Assembly (NCBI RefSeq): GCF_022835675.1
Contig: NZ_BQUT01000005.1
Coordinates: 509,251-573,250, forward strand
Length of the DNA stretch: 64,000 nucleotides
Reading direction: 5' to 3'
Source of the DNA: Companilactobacillus sp. RD055328
Lineage (GTDB): Bacteria > Bacillota > Bacilli > Lactobacillales > Lactobacillaceae
Of this stretch, positions 26,943 to 36,970 are shown one piece after another (position 1 is the stretch's first letter; every line of letters starts with the position of its first letter). The notes under the pieces were generated by a model, which saw only the letters and a list, made by a program, of their open reading frames with translations, made no database searches and was not told where the DNA came from. A program made the position numbers and the translations under genes.

Positions 26943-26979
26943 AAAAAAATAAAGAACGTTATCTAAATAACGTTCTTAA
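26943..26979 (-). terminator. Hairpin with U tract in the glnA leader / behind ynbB
   Basis: Perfect 11-bp stem AAGAACGTTAT / ATAACGTTCTT with a 4-base loop; on the minus strand it is followed by TTATTTTTTTAT. It probably ends the ynbB transcript, and could also attenuate a transcript started at the promoter just upstream (26992-27020). Confidence 0.75.
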
Positions 26980-26991
26980 ATAATTTCTATT

Positions 26992-27020
26992 ATAATACCA
27001 ATCGGTATAAAATGTGTCAA
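26992..27020 (-). promoter_or_regulatory. Promoter upstream of the glnA leader hairpin, with internal palindrome
   Basis: Minus strand TTGACA (27020-27015) and TATTAT (26997-26992) are 17 bases apart. The palindrome ATACC-N4-GGTAT (26995-27008) fills the spacer, a position typical of repressor sites. The -35 overlaps the stop codon of the ynbB-like gene. Confidence 0.55.
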
Positions 27021-28267
27021 TAAAATGTATATTGAGCCGCTCCCATAATAGCAAGTTTAATATGAGCGTATGTTAATCCACCTTGTAAATACAATGTATA
27101 AGGGGGACGAATTGGACCATCACCTGAAAATTCTAATGTAGATCCTTGAATAAAAGTACCACCAGCCATAATAATTTCATCTTCATAACCAGCCATTTCT
27201 TCAGGGATTGGCAACACATATGAATCGATTGGCGAATTACGCTGAATAGCTTCCGCAAATTTAATCATTGATTCCTTCTCACCAAAATTAACAGTCTGTA
27301 CAATATCAGTTCTAGGATCATCCCATTTAGGACTTACTGATAAGCCTAGTTCTTCTAAAAGAGCTGCTTCAAAAATCGCTCCTTTGATTGCATTTCCCGT
27401 CACTTGTGGCGCCATAAAGAATCCTTCGAAGGCAAGCGATAAGAAACTGCCTGTTGCTCCCTCAGCGCCACCTAAACCTGGAACCGTGAAACGGTAACTA
27501 ATCATCTCAATTAAATCATCTCGTCCTACAATATAGGCCCCAGTTGGAACAATTCCACCACCAGCATTCTTGAATAGTGATCCAGCCATAACATCCGCAC
27601 CAATATCAAGAGGTTCAATGGTTTCTGAGAATTCACCATAAGCATTGTCAACAAATATCCAAACGTCAGGTAATACTGAGCGAACAACATCAATCATTTC
27701 TTTGATTTTATCAACTGTAAATGATTCACGAGTTGCATATCCGCGTGAACGCTGTATTGCAACTACCTTAGTTTTACTTGAAAGACGTTTCTTAATCGTA
27801 TTTAAATCTGCTTCGCCGTTTTTCAATAAATCAATATAATCAACATCGATACCATATTCTTTTGGACTTCCTATACCATTACCAGCCAATCCCAATACTT
27901 CTTGCAAAGTATCATAAGGTTCTCCAGTAATGTATAGCAATTCATCACCCGGACGTACTAATCCTAGAAGAGCCACTCCAATGGCATGAGTACCAGAAAC
28001 GAATTGTGGTCTTACCAATGCAGCTTCGCCACCAAGTGCCTCAGCATAAACACGTTCTAAAATCACTCGTCCTTCATCCGTATGTCCATATCCTGTTGAA
28101 CCATTAAGATGACTCTCGGCAACTCCATTATGTTGAAAAGCTTGTAATACTTTACTCTGGTTCTCTAATATTTGCTCATCAATTTCAGATAATTTAGGCT
28201 GTATTTTTTTATCAACCTCTGAAACAACTTCCAGCAATTCTTTATCAAAATTATCGCGATAACTCAT
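27017..28267 (-). CDS. YnbB-like PLP enzyme (methionine gamma-lyase / aluminium-resistance family)
   Basis: 416 residues of the Cys/Met metabolism PLP family branch annotated as aluminium resistance or methionine gamma-lyase-like. Motifs: STGYGHTDEGRVILERVYAE (about 58-77), RPQFVSGTHAIGVALLGL, and the PLP lysine in AGSLFKNAGGGIVPTGAY. True substrate is not established. It is the conserved upstream neighbour of glnR-glnA in Firmicutes (ynbB), but here glnR does not follow. Likely the last gene of tetR-GNAT-ynbB. ATG after AAAGGA. Confidence 0.87.
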   Translation of the reverse strand: MSYRDNFDKELLEVVSEVDKKIQPKLSEIDEQILENQSKVLQAFQHNGVAESHLNGSTGYGHTDEGRVILERVYAEALGGEAALVRPQFVSGTHAIGVALLGLVRPGDELLYITGEPYDTLQEVLGLAGNGIGSPKEYGIDVDYIDLLKNGEADLNTIKKRLSSKTKVVAIQRSRGYATRESFTVDKIKEMIDVVRSVLPDVWIFVDNAYGEFSETIEPLDIGADVMAGSLFKNAGGGIVPTGAYIVGRDDLIEMISYRFTVPGLGGAEGATGSFLSLAFEGFFMAPQVTGNAIKGAIFEAALLEELGLSVSPKWDDPRTDIVQTVNFGEKESMIKFAEAIQRNSPIDSYVLPIPEEMAGYEDEIIMAGGTFIQGSTLEFSGDGPIRPPYTLYLQGGLTYAHIKLAIMGAAQYTFY

Positions 28268-28284
28268 AGTATCAGTATCCTTTT

Positions 28285-28848
28285 TTATAAATCTAATTGC
28301 ATATGGTCATATAAATGATCACCAATATATAATTGTCCTACTTTTTTGAAGCCCATTTTTTCATATAGTTTTTGTGCAGGAATATTATTAACATCAGCGT
28401 TTAAACTTAGCATCTTTTCACCTTTGTTAAGTAAATACTCAGGTAAATATTCTAGCATCTTTTTCCCATATCCTTGATGATGCATATCTGCATGAACAGC
28501 TAAAGAATCCAAATACCATTCACCAGGCCAAGATTCCGTATCTTCGAATAGCTTTTGATCCTTATCAAGTCCATGCTTATCAAGTATTGCAATCAACGGA
28601 TCATCAATATGTTCTTCTAATTCAGCCGGATATCCGACTGCAATAGTGACAATCTTGCCATCTTCTTCATCAACAAGAATATTTTCATAACTATAGCGAT
28701 AATCAGGTAACGTAAACCCATCTTCTAATAATTCAAACAATTTTTGTTGTCCAATTTTTTTGAAATAATCTAATTCCATATCCTCAAAAATTTGATTCAA
28801 AATCGGTAACACTTGTTTGACATCTTCTTTTCTGGCAGCTCTTATCAT
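28285..28848 (-). CDS. GNAT-family N-acetyltransferase
   Basis: 187 residues. The acetyl-CoA loop is HHQGYGKKML (about 131-140; Q-x-x-G-x-G/K type), preceded by the strand WYLDSLAVHADM and followed by LSLNADVNNIPAQKLYEKMGFKKVGQ. Substrate unknown. It lies between a TetR regulator and the ynbB-like gene with gaps of 12 and 17 bases, so all three are probably one transcript. ATG after TGAGG. Confidence 0.85.
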   Translation of the reverse strand: MIRAARKEDVKQVLPILNQIFEDMELDYFKKIGQQKLFELLEDGFTLPDYRYSYENILVDEEDGKIVTIAVGYPAELEEHIDDPLIAILDKHGLDKDQKLFEDTESWPGEWYLDSLAVHADMHHQGYGKKMLEYLPEYLLNKGEKMLSLNADVNNIPAQKLYEKMGFKKVGQLYIGDHLYDHMQLDL

Positions 28849-28860
28849 CTTTTTACCTCA

Positions 28861-29427
28861 TTAATTTCTTCGATTTTTGGAAATTATATATCGTTGTTTT
28901 TCTCTAACTATATTATTACGGGTAATTATAAAATATTGTTGCACATTATCATAAAATTCATGCTTATCAATATTACCCTGCAAACGTAAGTTAACTTGAA
29001 AAATTAAAAACTCGGTTAATGATCTAATTTCTTTTTTATAGAATTCTTGTTCTTTATTATTTTGAGTAATTACAAAGGAACAACGTTTAAGTAAATAACT
29101 ATAAAATTTATCAAATAAAAATTCATGTTGCTTCGTCGGATCAATGATTGTAAATAAGTTCATACAAAATATAGGATTCTTATCAATAAAATCGCTTAAT
29201 TGTTTAACAAATTCACAGAACCCTTGATTACTATCTAATTGGTCAAAAAAATGCGTATTCAAAGAATATGAACACACATCATTCAATGAAGAAAACTGAT
29301 AATAAATTGTACTACGAGCAATATGGGCTTTTTTAGCCAATTCTCTTACAGAAAAACTTCGCGAAGTCTCTTTCGATATTTCTTGGAAGAACGCTTCACA
29401 TATTAGATTTTTTGTTGTAATTGTCAA
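28861..29427 (-). CDS. TetR-family transcriptional regulator
   Basis: 188 residues. The N-terminal TetR helix-turn-helix is visible (about 20-50: FSVRELAKKAHIARSTIYYQFSSLNDV in two parts), with the typical STIYYxF recognition helix. The C-terminal ligand domain is rich in Phe/Leu and shows no assignable ligand. The start is a TTG at 29427 with AGGAG 7 bases upstream. As first gene of the tetR-GNAT-ynbB run it may be autoregulated. Confidence 0.85.
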   Translation of the reverse strand: MTITTKNLICEAFFQEISKETSRSFSVRELAKKAHIARSTIYYQFSSLNDVCSYSLNTHFFDQLDSNQGFCEFVKQLSDFIDKNPIFCMNLFTIIDPTKQHEFLFDKFYSYLLKRCSFVITQNNKEQEFYKKEIRSLTEFLIFQVNLRLQGNIDKHEFYDNVQQYFIITRNNIVREKQRYIISKNRRN

Positions 29428-29492
29428 GTTACGACTCCTAATAAAATAGATTTTATCCCATCAGAATTAAATTACGCAAAAGAATCAAATAA

Positions 29493-29966
29493 TTACCTCA
29501 TGTTTACCTTTATTGTTCGACGCATTTCTCGATCTTGCTCACGATGTTTAATAGTTTCACGTTTATCAAATTCTTTCTTACCGCGACCAACTCCTATTAA
29601 CACTTTGGCGAAACCTTTTTTGAAATACATTTTTAAAGGTACAATGGTAATTCCTTTTTCTTGTACAACCCCAGCTAACTTTCTTATTTCTTTTTTATGT
29701 AGTAATAATTTGCGGTTACGCAATGGATCATGATTAAACCGATTCCCTTGTTCATATTCATTAATATGAACGTTCATTAACCACGCTTCACTATTTCTTA
29801 CTTGTACATAACCATCTTTTAAATTAACTCTACCATTACGGACAGACTTAATCTCTGTTCCCGTTAACGAAATACCCGCTTCAAAAGTCTCTTCAATCAG
29901 ATAATCATGACGAGCTTTTCGATTTGATGCTATTTCGTTAGCAGCTTTCTTCGGATGTTTTTTCAT
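29493..29966 (-). CDS. smpB: SsrA-binding protein SmpB
   Basis: 157 residues. Partner of tmRNA in rescue of stalled ribosomes. Family blocks: [45 protein letters not shown]-type C-terminal tail [15 protein letters not shown]. No ssrA gene is seen inside the window. It follows rnr by 15 bases, matching the secG-esterase-rnr-smpB operon of Bacillus and lactobacilli. ATG after AAAGGGG. Confidence 0.97.
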   Translation of the reverse strand: MKKHPKKAANEIASNRKARHDYLIEETFEAGISLTGTEIKSVRNGRVNLKDGYVQVRNSEAWLMNVHINEYEQGNRFNHDPLRNRKLLLHKKEIRKLAGVVQEKGITIVPLKMYFKKGFAKVLIGVGRGKKEFDKRETIKHREQDREMRRTIKVNMR

Positions 29967-29981
29967 TTTGACATCCCCTTT

Positions 29982-32255
29982 TTAACGTTTATTAAAAGGT
30001 TTTTTATTTCTATCATTATGCCTTTTATTACCACCACGTTGGCGATTTGCATTTTTCTTACGTGCTTCATCAACTTTCTTTTGTTCTTCAGGTGGTAATA
30101 CCACCTCAAAGTCTAGTTTTCTTGAATCTAAATCCGCACGTGTTAATTTAACCTTGATTGGTTGACCAATCTTGTATGTCTTATGAGTTCTCTTACCTAC
30201 TAAAGCAAGTTGTCGCTCATCAAATTCATAAAAATCATCATGCATATTTGAAATATGCACTAGTCCTTCAACAGTATTTTCCAAAGTTACAAAAATACCA
30301 AAACTTGTAGCTGAACCAACAACACCGTCGAATACTTCACCAACGTTTTCTTCCATATATTCGGTCTTCTTCAAATCATTAACTGCACGTTCAGCGTCAA
30401 TTGAATGACGTTCACGGATAGATGAATGTTGACCAATATCTGGTAGAACCTTATTCCATTTCTCTTTAAGAGCTTCATCAGTATTTTGTGAATATTGATG
30501 AATCATTCGATGAACCACTAAGTCAGGGTAACGTCTGATTGGTGAAGTGAAGTGAGTATAATACTCCGCTGCTAAACCGAAATGACCTAGAGCATCTTCT
30601 GAATAACGAGCTTGTTGCATACTGCGAAGTAACATTGTAGTAGTAACTAGTTCTTCAGGTGTATCTTTTGTCTTTGTTACAACAGTTTGTAGCATCTTAG
30701 GCGTAATATTTTTAATTGAACCTTGTACTTGAATACCGAAAGTACTAGCAGTTTCAAAGAAATTCTTCACTTTTTCTTCATCTGGCTTTTCATGTACACG
30801 ATATAAGAATGGTAAATGTTGTTTTCTATAGTGTTCAGCAACAGTTTCATTAGCAGCCAACATAAATGACTCAATCATTCTTTCAGAGATACCACGATCT
30901 CTAATTTCGATATCAACAGCTTTACCATTATCATCAACAATGATTTTTGCTTCAGGAGCTTCAAAATCAATAGCTCCTCTGTCATGTCTCATTGCATATA
31001 AAATATCATGCAATTCATGCATGTCATTTAGCATAGGAACTAACTCAGCGTTAGCTTCAATTTGTTCTTTGTCATTATCAAAAATTTTATTCACATTACT
31101 ATAAGTTAAACGAGCATGTGAATTGATGACGCTTGGATATATTTCGTGACTAACAACATGTCCATTCTTGTCGATTTCCATATCACATGTTAGTGATAAA
31201 CGATCAACTCCTGGATTCAATGAACAAATACCATTAGATAGTCTAAATGGAATCATTGGTATAACACGATCAGTCAAATAAGTACTAGTTCCGCGGTCAT
31301 AAGCTTCTTGATCTAACGGTGATCCTTCAGTTACATAGTAACTAACGTCAGCAATTGAGACTCCTAGATGGAAGTTCCCATTATCTAGTTTCCAAAGAGT
31401 AACAGCATCATCGAAGTCTTTTGAATCATCGCCATCAATTGTAACCATAACTTGATCAGTGATATCAACACGACCCTTGCGATCTTCAGACGTAACTGTA
31501 TCAGGAATATCTTCAGCCTGATTGATTACTTCATCTGGGAAATCAACATGAATGTCGTTATCATAGACGATTGTTAAGATATCGACTCCAGGATCATTCT
31601 TGTTACCTAAAACAGTTTCAGCAACACCTTGCATACTATTAGGTTGTTCATCACTAGGATATTGTGTTAATGAAACCTTCACCATATCTCCCATTTGTGG
31701 ATGTAATCCCTCATCTGGAATGAATACACGATATCCAGCAATCTTTTTCTCGTGGCTTTGAACATAGCCTAGAAGACCTGTCTTTTCAACTTGAACGTCA
31801 CTATAGGGTTGGAACTCTCCTACTAATTCAGTTAAACCATGACCAGTAATTTCTACTATTTCACCTTCTGGTCCACGGCTTCCCCATGGATTGGCTGGTT
31901 TAGTAATTTTCACCTTAACTTCATCACCATTAATAGCGTGTAAAACATTAGGTCTAGCTACAAAGATATCTGGATCAGTCTCATCGTATCTTACGAAACC
32001 AAATCCTTTTTCATTAGCGCGAAATTCACCTGTTACGATTTGATCAGGTGGAGCTAATTTGAAACGCCCATTTGAGTTGACGTTAATCTTGCCTTCACCT
32101 TCAAGTATAGCTAAGCTTTTTACGACTTTTTTGAATGCTTGTGATCCGTTCATTCGCAAAATATCATTGATTTGCTCGGGATCATATTTTTTATCAGGAT
32201 TATTTCTGAACACTTCTAACGTATCAGAAATTAATCTGTCATCGACTTCTGTCAT
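29982..32255 (-). CDS. rnr: Ribonuclease R
   Basis: 757 residues. A 3'-5' exoribonuclease for structured RNA and quality control with SmpB/tmRNA. Order of domains: N-terminal winged-helix region (about 1-70), cold-shock domains (about 72-225), RNB catalytic domain with DGDDSKDFDDAV (about 273-284), S1 domain (GEVFDGVVGSATSFGIFVTL, about 636-655) and a basic Lys/Arg/Asn tail (about 725-757). Between the esterase gene and smpB. ATG after AGAGG. Confidence 0.97.
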   Translation of the reverse strand: MTEVDDRLISDTLEVFRNNPDKKYDPEQINDILRMNGSQAFKKVVKSLAILEGEGKINVNSNGRFKLAPPDQIVTGEFRANEKGFGFVRYDETDPDIFVARPNVLHAINGDEVKVKITKPANPWGSRGPEGEIVEITGHGLTELVGEFQPYSDVQVEKTGLLGYVQSHEKKIAGYRVFIPDEGLHPQMGDMVKVSLTQYPSDEQPNSMQGVAETVLGNKNDPGVDILTIVYDNDIHVDFPDEVINQAEDIPDTVTSEDRKGRVDITDQVMVTIDGDDSKDFDDAVTLWKLDNGNFHLGVSIADVSYYVTEGSPLDQEAYDRGTSTYLTDRVIPMIPFRLSNGICSLNPGVDRLSLTCDMEIDKNGHVVSHEIYPSVINSHARLTYSNVNKIFDNDKEQIEANAELVPMLNDMHELHDILYAMRHDRGAIDFEAPEAKIIVDDNGKAVDIEIRDRGISERMIESFMLAANETVAEHYRKQHLPFLYRVHEKPDEEKVKNFFETASTFGIQVQGSIKNITPKMLQTVVTKTKDTPEELVTTTMLLRSMQQARYSEDALGHFGLAAEYYTHFTSPIRRYPDLVVHRMIHQYSQNTDEALKEKWNKVLPDIGQHSSIRERHSIDAERAVNDLKKTEYMEENVGEVFDGVVGSATSFGIFVTLENTVEGLVHISNMHDDFYEFDERQLALVGKRTHKTYKIGQPIKVKLTRADLDSRKLDFEVVLPPEEQKKVDEARKKNANRQRGGNKRHNDRNKKPFNKR

Positions 32256-32268
32256 TTATTACCTCTAT

Positions 32269-33021
32269 TTATTTCATGTTATTATTTAAAAACTCAATTA
32301 CATCTTTTTCTAATTGATGATGAGCCTTGTTAATTGTTATTACGTGGCCTGCTTCTTCATACCATTTAAATGTAACTTCAGTATGTGTATCTTCTAAGAC
32401 TTTTTTTAATTTCTTTGCGGATTCTGGATTAACCATCACATCAGTTGACCCTTGTCCTATAAAATAAGGTTTTTTAATTTTATCTAAGTGACTAGCTATT
32501 ACTTCAGTAGTATCTACGATTTTTTGTAATGATATATCTGATTGCTTACTTATCTCATCTAACAACATATCACTAGAATCTTCATGATAATGTTCACGAA
32601 CTTTTTGAGTATATTCCATGAATCCAGCTCTTACATTCTCATAACTGTCATTAAACAATGGCGATCCAAACACTCCACCACAGACAAATTCTTCTGGAAG
32701 TTCTTCTAAAGCTTTTGTTGCAAAGATCGACCCTAATGAAAGTCCCATGATAGCTATCTTAGTTTTGCCTTCTTTTTTCAAGAAATCTACAGCATCTAAC
32801 ACCTGTTGCCACCAAATATCAGGATTACCTTCAGTAAGAATATTCTGTGGATCACTTGTACCATGCCCAGCAAACATCGGAGCATAAACAGAATATTCGT
32901 AATCCTCTAATTTACGCGCTAATAATCGCATGTCGTTCGGAGTTCCAGTATAAGAATGTAATAAAATCACCGCATTATCACCGTGATTAAAATAAAAAGT
33001 TTCAGGTTTAATCCTATTCAA
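32269..33021 (-). CDS. Alpha/beta-hydrolase carboxylesterase (Est30/YvaK type)
   Basis: About 250 residues. The serine hydrolase nucleophile elbow is GLSLGS (Ser of GxSxG), with an oxyanion HSYTGTP near the N-terminus, a later Asp (QGSTDVMVNPE) and His (EEAGHVITI) completing the triad. It resembles the thermostable carboxylesterase Est30 and Bacillus YvaK, which has the same neighbours secG and rnr. The start is set at TTG 33021 with AAGGGG 8 bases upstream; reading further upstream would run into the secG terminator. Confidence 0.9.
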   Translation of the reverse strand: MNRIKPETFYFNHGDNAVILLHSYTGTPNDMRLLARKLEDYEYSVYAPMFAGHGTSDPQNILTEGNPDIWWQQVLDAVDFLKKEGKTKIAIMGLSLGSIFATKALEELPEEFVCGGVFGSPLFNDSYENVRAGFMEYTQKVREHYHEDSSDMLLDEISKQSDISLQKIVDTTEVIASHLDKIKKPYFIGQGSTDVMVNPESAKKLKKVLEDTHTEVTFKWYEEAGHVITINKAHHQLEKDVIEFLNNNMK

Positions 33022-33039
33022 ATTATTCACCCCTTGATA

Positions 33040-33074
33040 TAAAAAAACTCCTGAACCAGACCCGGACAGGAGAA
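33040..33074 (-). terminator. Terminator after secG
   Basis: Stem CTCCTG / CAGGAG with a GC-rich loop and, on the minus strand, T7 after it. It lies between secG and the esterase, so downstream genes rely on read-through or their own promoter. Confidence 0.75.
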
Positions 33075-33081
33075 ACAACCA

Positions 33082-33318
33082 TTAATGTGATGATAAATAA
33101 ACGAGGGCCAAAGCACAAATGAAGAAAATAGCTGCTAATATTGCAGTAACTTTTTCCATAAATGATTCAAATCCACGTTTCTTTTGTTGGCTGAATAAAT
33201 CTCCGCCACCACCTGATAAGGCATTCAAAGCATCTTGTTGTTTTGATGGTTGCATCATGACAGCAATAATTATTAATACTGAAACGATTACTAGTATAGT
33301 TTGAATAATGTTATACAC
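33082..33318 (-). CDS. secG: SecG, preprotein translocase subunit
   Basis: About 78 residues with two membrane helices (about 3-22 and 52-73) around a cytosolic loop, DALNALSGGGGDLFSQQKKRG, here cited in part, which matches the SecG Gly-rich signature. It assists SecYEG export at the membrane. The start is GTG 33318, 8 bases after GGAGG; the TTG at 33333 overlaps that site. A short hairpin AGGAGA-TTTG-TCTCCT lies directly upstream in the leader. Confidence 0.93.
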   Translation of the reverse strand: MYNIIQTILVIVSVLIIIAVMMQPSKQQDALNALSGGGGDLFSQQKKRGFESFMEKVTAILAAIFFICALALVYLSSH

Positions 33319-33452
33319 TTGTATTTCCTCCAAATAGGAGACAAATCTCCTAAAATCACATACATAATTTTACCATAATTTACTATTAAAAGCTATTTTT
33401 TTAAAATGTCGAAAAAAATTCACAGAAGTATCTCTAAAAATAATATCAAATT

Positions 33453-33492
33453 AAAAATAGCAGTAAACCAATTAAGGTTTACTGCTATTTTA
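33453..33492 (-). terminator. Terminator after eno
   Basis: Stem of 15 bp (AAATAGCAGTAAACC and complement) with loop AATTAA, lying 25 bases behind the enolase stop and ending the glycolytic operon. Confidence 0.9.
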
Positions 33493-33516
33493 TTAAGTAC
33501 TCAACTTTTAAAAATA

Positions 33517-34836
<1,320 letters not shown>

Positions 34837-34876
34837 TTACATAGTCATTCTAATAGTTTTTACTAGAAAAATCTAA

Positions 34877-35632
34877 TTATTTTGAAAAGTTTACTAATTG
34901 CAAGAATGATTCTGGGTCCATACTTGCTCCACCAACTAGTCCACCATCAATATCTTCTTTAGACATTAATTCTTGAACGTTAGCAGGTTTAACTGAACCA
35001 CCATATTGGATACGAACTTTATCAGCAGTATCACCATCGTATAGGTCTTTAACAGCCATACGAATTTCGTGACACATTTCTTGAGCTTGATCAGATGTAG
35101 CTGTTTTACCAGTACCGATAGCCCAAATTGGTTCATAAGCAATAACTGATTTAGAAACTTGTTCTGCTGTTAATCCATCAAGAGCCGCTTTGATTTGGTT
35201 AACAACCCATTCAACTTCTTTTCCAGCTTCACGTGTTTCAAGTGATTCACCACAACAAATAATTGGTAACATGTTGTTTCTAAAAATAGCTTTAGCTTTT
35301 TTGTTAATGTCTTCATCTGTTTCGTGGAAATAATCACGACGTTCAGAATGTCCAATAACAACGTAATCTAAGCCCATTTCTGAAAGAGCTTTAGGTGAAG
35401 TTTCACCTGTAAAAGCACCTTCATCTTCAAAGTAACAATTTTCAGCAGCTGTTTTAAGTTCTTCATCTTTTGAAAACCATACTAGAGCATTTAAATCGAT
35501 AGCAGGAGCAGCAATAACTGATTCTACTTTTGATGAATCTGGAAGTTTACCAGCAATGGCATCTAAGAATGCTTGTGTTTCTTGAGGATTCTTGTTCATC
35601 TTCCAGTTACCAGCAATAATTGGTGTACGCAT
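34877..35632 (-). CDS. tpiA: Triosephosphate isomerase
   Basis: 251 residues. It interconverts dihydroxyacetone phosphate and glyceraldehyde-3-phosphate. Catalytic residues are in GNWKMN (Lys), VIGHSERR (His, about 93-100) and the signature [12 protein letters not shown] (Glu, about 165-176); the phosphate loop GGSVKPAN is near the C-terminus. Between pgk and eno, ATG after AAAGGAG. Confidence 0.98.
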   Translation of the reverse strand: MRTPIIAGNWKMNKNPQETQAFLDAIAGKLPDSSKVESVIAAPAIDLNALVWFSKDEELKTAAENCYFEDEGAFTGETSPKALSEMGLDYVVIGHSERRDYFHETDEDINKKAKAIFRNNMLPIICCGESLETREAGKEVEWVVNQIKAALDGLTAEQVSKSVIAYEPIWAIGTGKTATSDQAQEMCHEIRMAVKDLYDGDTADKVRIQYGGSVKPANVQELMSKEDIDGGLVGGASMDPESFLQLVNFSK

Positions 35633-35652
35633 AGTAAATATTCTCCTTTTAA

Positions 35653-36864
35653 TTATTTATCTGAGATTGAGTCAATACCTGGTAATACTTTACCTTCTAA
35701 GTATTCTAGTGATGCACCACCACCAGTTGAGATATGAGTAATCTTGTCAGCAATTCCAAGGTCTTGTGCAGCTGCAGCTGAATCACCACCACCGATGATT
35801 GTTGTTGCTCCTGATAAGTTACCAAGTGTCTTACCAATTTCTAATGTACCATTAGCAAAGTTACTCATTTCGAATGCACCCATTGGCCCATTCCATACAA
35901 CTGTTTTAGCATCATTTAATTTGTCTTTAAATAATTCTACTGACTTAGGTCCAATATCTAGTCCCATAAATCCATCCGGAATATCAATACCTGAAGCTTC
36001 GAATTCAGCATCATTTGAGAATTCTTTTGAAACAAGGTGATCAATAGGAAGAACAATCTTGTCTCCGGCCTTTTGAAGGAGGTCTTTAGCTAGTTCTACT
36101 TTATCTTCTTCAAATAGTGATTTTCCGATTTTGTGTCCTTGTGCTGCAAGGAATGTATAAGCCATTCCACCACCGATAATGATGTGATCTGACTTAGGAA
36201 TCAAGTTTTCGATAACACCAATCTTATCTGAAACTTTTGCACCACCAAGAATTGTTACAAATGGGTGTACAGGAGTATCAACAGCATCACCCAAGAATTT
36301 AATTTCTTTTTCCATTAGGTATCCAGCAGCAACTGGTTTACCAGCAGCTTTCATAGCAGTTGAAATACCAACGTTTGAAGCGTGAGCACGGTGTGCTGTA
36401 CCAAAAGCGTCGTTTACAAAGGCATCACCAAGTGAAGCCCAGTATTCACCTAATTTAGGATCGTTTTTGCTTTCACGTTTACCAAAATCATTATCAATAT
36501 CTTGGAAACGAGTGTTTTCCATCAAGATGATGTCACCATCATTCATTTCATTGATAGCTGATTCTAATTCTGATCCTTCATTTTCAGCAACAAATTTAAC
36601 AGGTTGTCCCATTAGTTCTGAAAGTTTTTCAGCAACTGGAGCAAGTGCCAATTCTTTCTTATCTTCGTCACTCTTAATACGACCTAAGTGAGATAGTAAG
36701 ATTACTTTACCACCGTTTTCTGATACGTATTTGATAGTTGGGATAGCAGCAACGATACGATTATCGTTACCAATAACGCCACCTTTAATAGGAACATTAA
36801 AGTCAACACGCATTAATACTTTTTTGTCTTTTACGTCTACATCTGAAACGATTAATTTAGCCAT
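35653..36864 (-). CDS. pgk: Phosphoglycerate kinase
   Basis: 403 residues. It makes ATP from 1,3-bisphosphoglycerate. Family blocks: [16 protein letters not shown] (about 13-28), the nucleotide loop [14 protein letters not shown], the hinge [10 protein letters not shown], and C-terminal [11 protein letters not shown] with [14 protein letters not shown] strong terminator-like hairpin lies between gap and pgk, so expression of pgk-tpiA-eno probably depends on read-through or a promoter within the 100-base gap. ATG after GGAGG. Confidence 0.98.
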   Translation of the reverse strand: MAKLIVSDVDVKDKKVLMRVDFNVPIKGGVIGNDNRIVAAIPTIKYVSENGGKVILLSHLGRIKSDEDKKELALAPVAEKLSELMGQPVKFVAENEGSELESAINEMNDGDIILMENTRFQDIDNDFGKRESKNDPKLGEYWASLGDAFVNDAFGTAHRAHASNVGISTAMKAAGKPVAAGYLMEKEIKFLGDAVDTPVHPFVTILGGAKVSDKIGVIENLIPKSDHIIIGGGMAYTFLAAQGHKIGKSLFEEDKVELAKDLLQKAGDKIVLPIDHLVSKEFSNDAEFEASGIDIPDGFMGLDIGPKSVELFKDKLNDAKTVVWNGPMGAFEMSNFANGTLEIGKTLGNLSGATTIIGGGDSAAAAQDLGIADKITHISTGGGASLEYLEGKVLPGIDSISDK

Positions 36865-36882
36865 TTTTAGCCTCCAAGAATA

Positions 36883-36925
36883 TAAAAAAGGCAGAAGGAG
36901 AAAACCTCCCTCCGCCTTCTTAGTT
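36883..36925 (-). terminator. Hairpin between gap and pgk
   Basis: A 12-bp GC-rich stem with G-U pairs (AGGCGGAGGGAG with CTCCTTCTGCCT) followed by T6 on the minus strand, 46 bases after the gap stop. It may limit transcription from cggR-gap into pgk-tpiA-eno. Confidence 0.8.
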
Positions 36926-36970
36926 AAAAACGTATTTGCTTATTTTTTTACAGTCAGTATGTAATCGAGA

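Noticed and set aside
26950-26978. GlnR box in the glnA leader
   Set aside because: The palindrome GTTA-N6-TAAC has a six-base, not seven-base, spacer and lacks the flanking T/A of TGTNA-N7-TNACA; it fits a hairpin better.
33022-33078. Longer N-terminus for the esterase (in-frame codons up to 33078)
   Set aside because: These codons read through the secG terminator hairpin and have no ribosome site, while the TTG at 33021 has AAGGGG at a normal distance.
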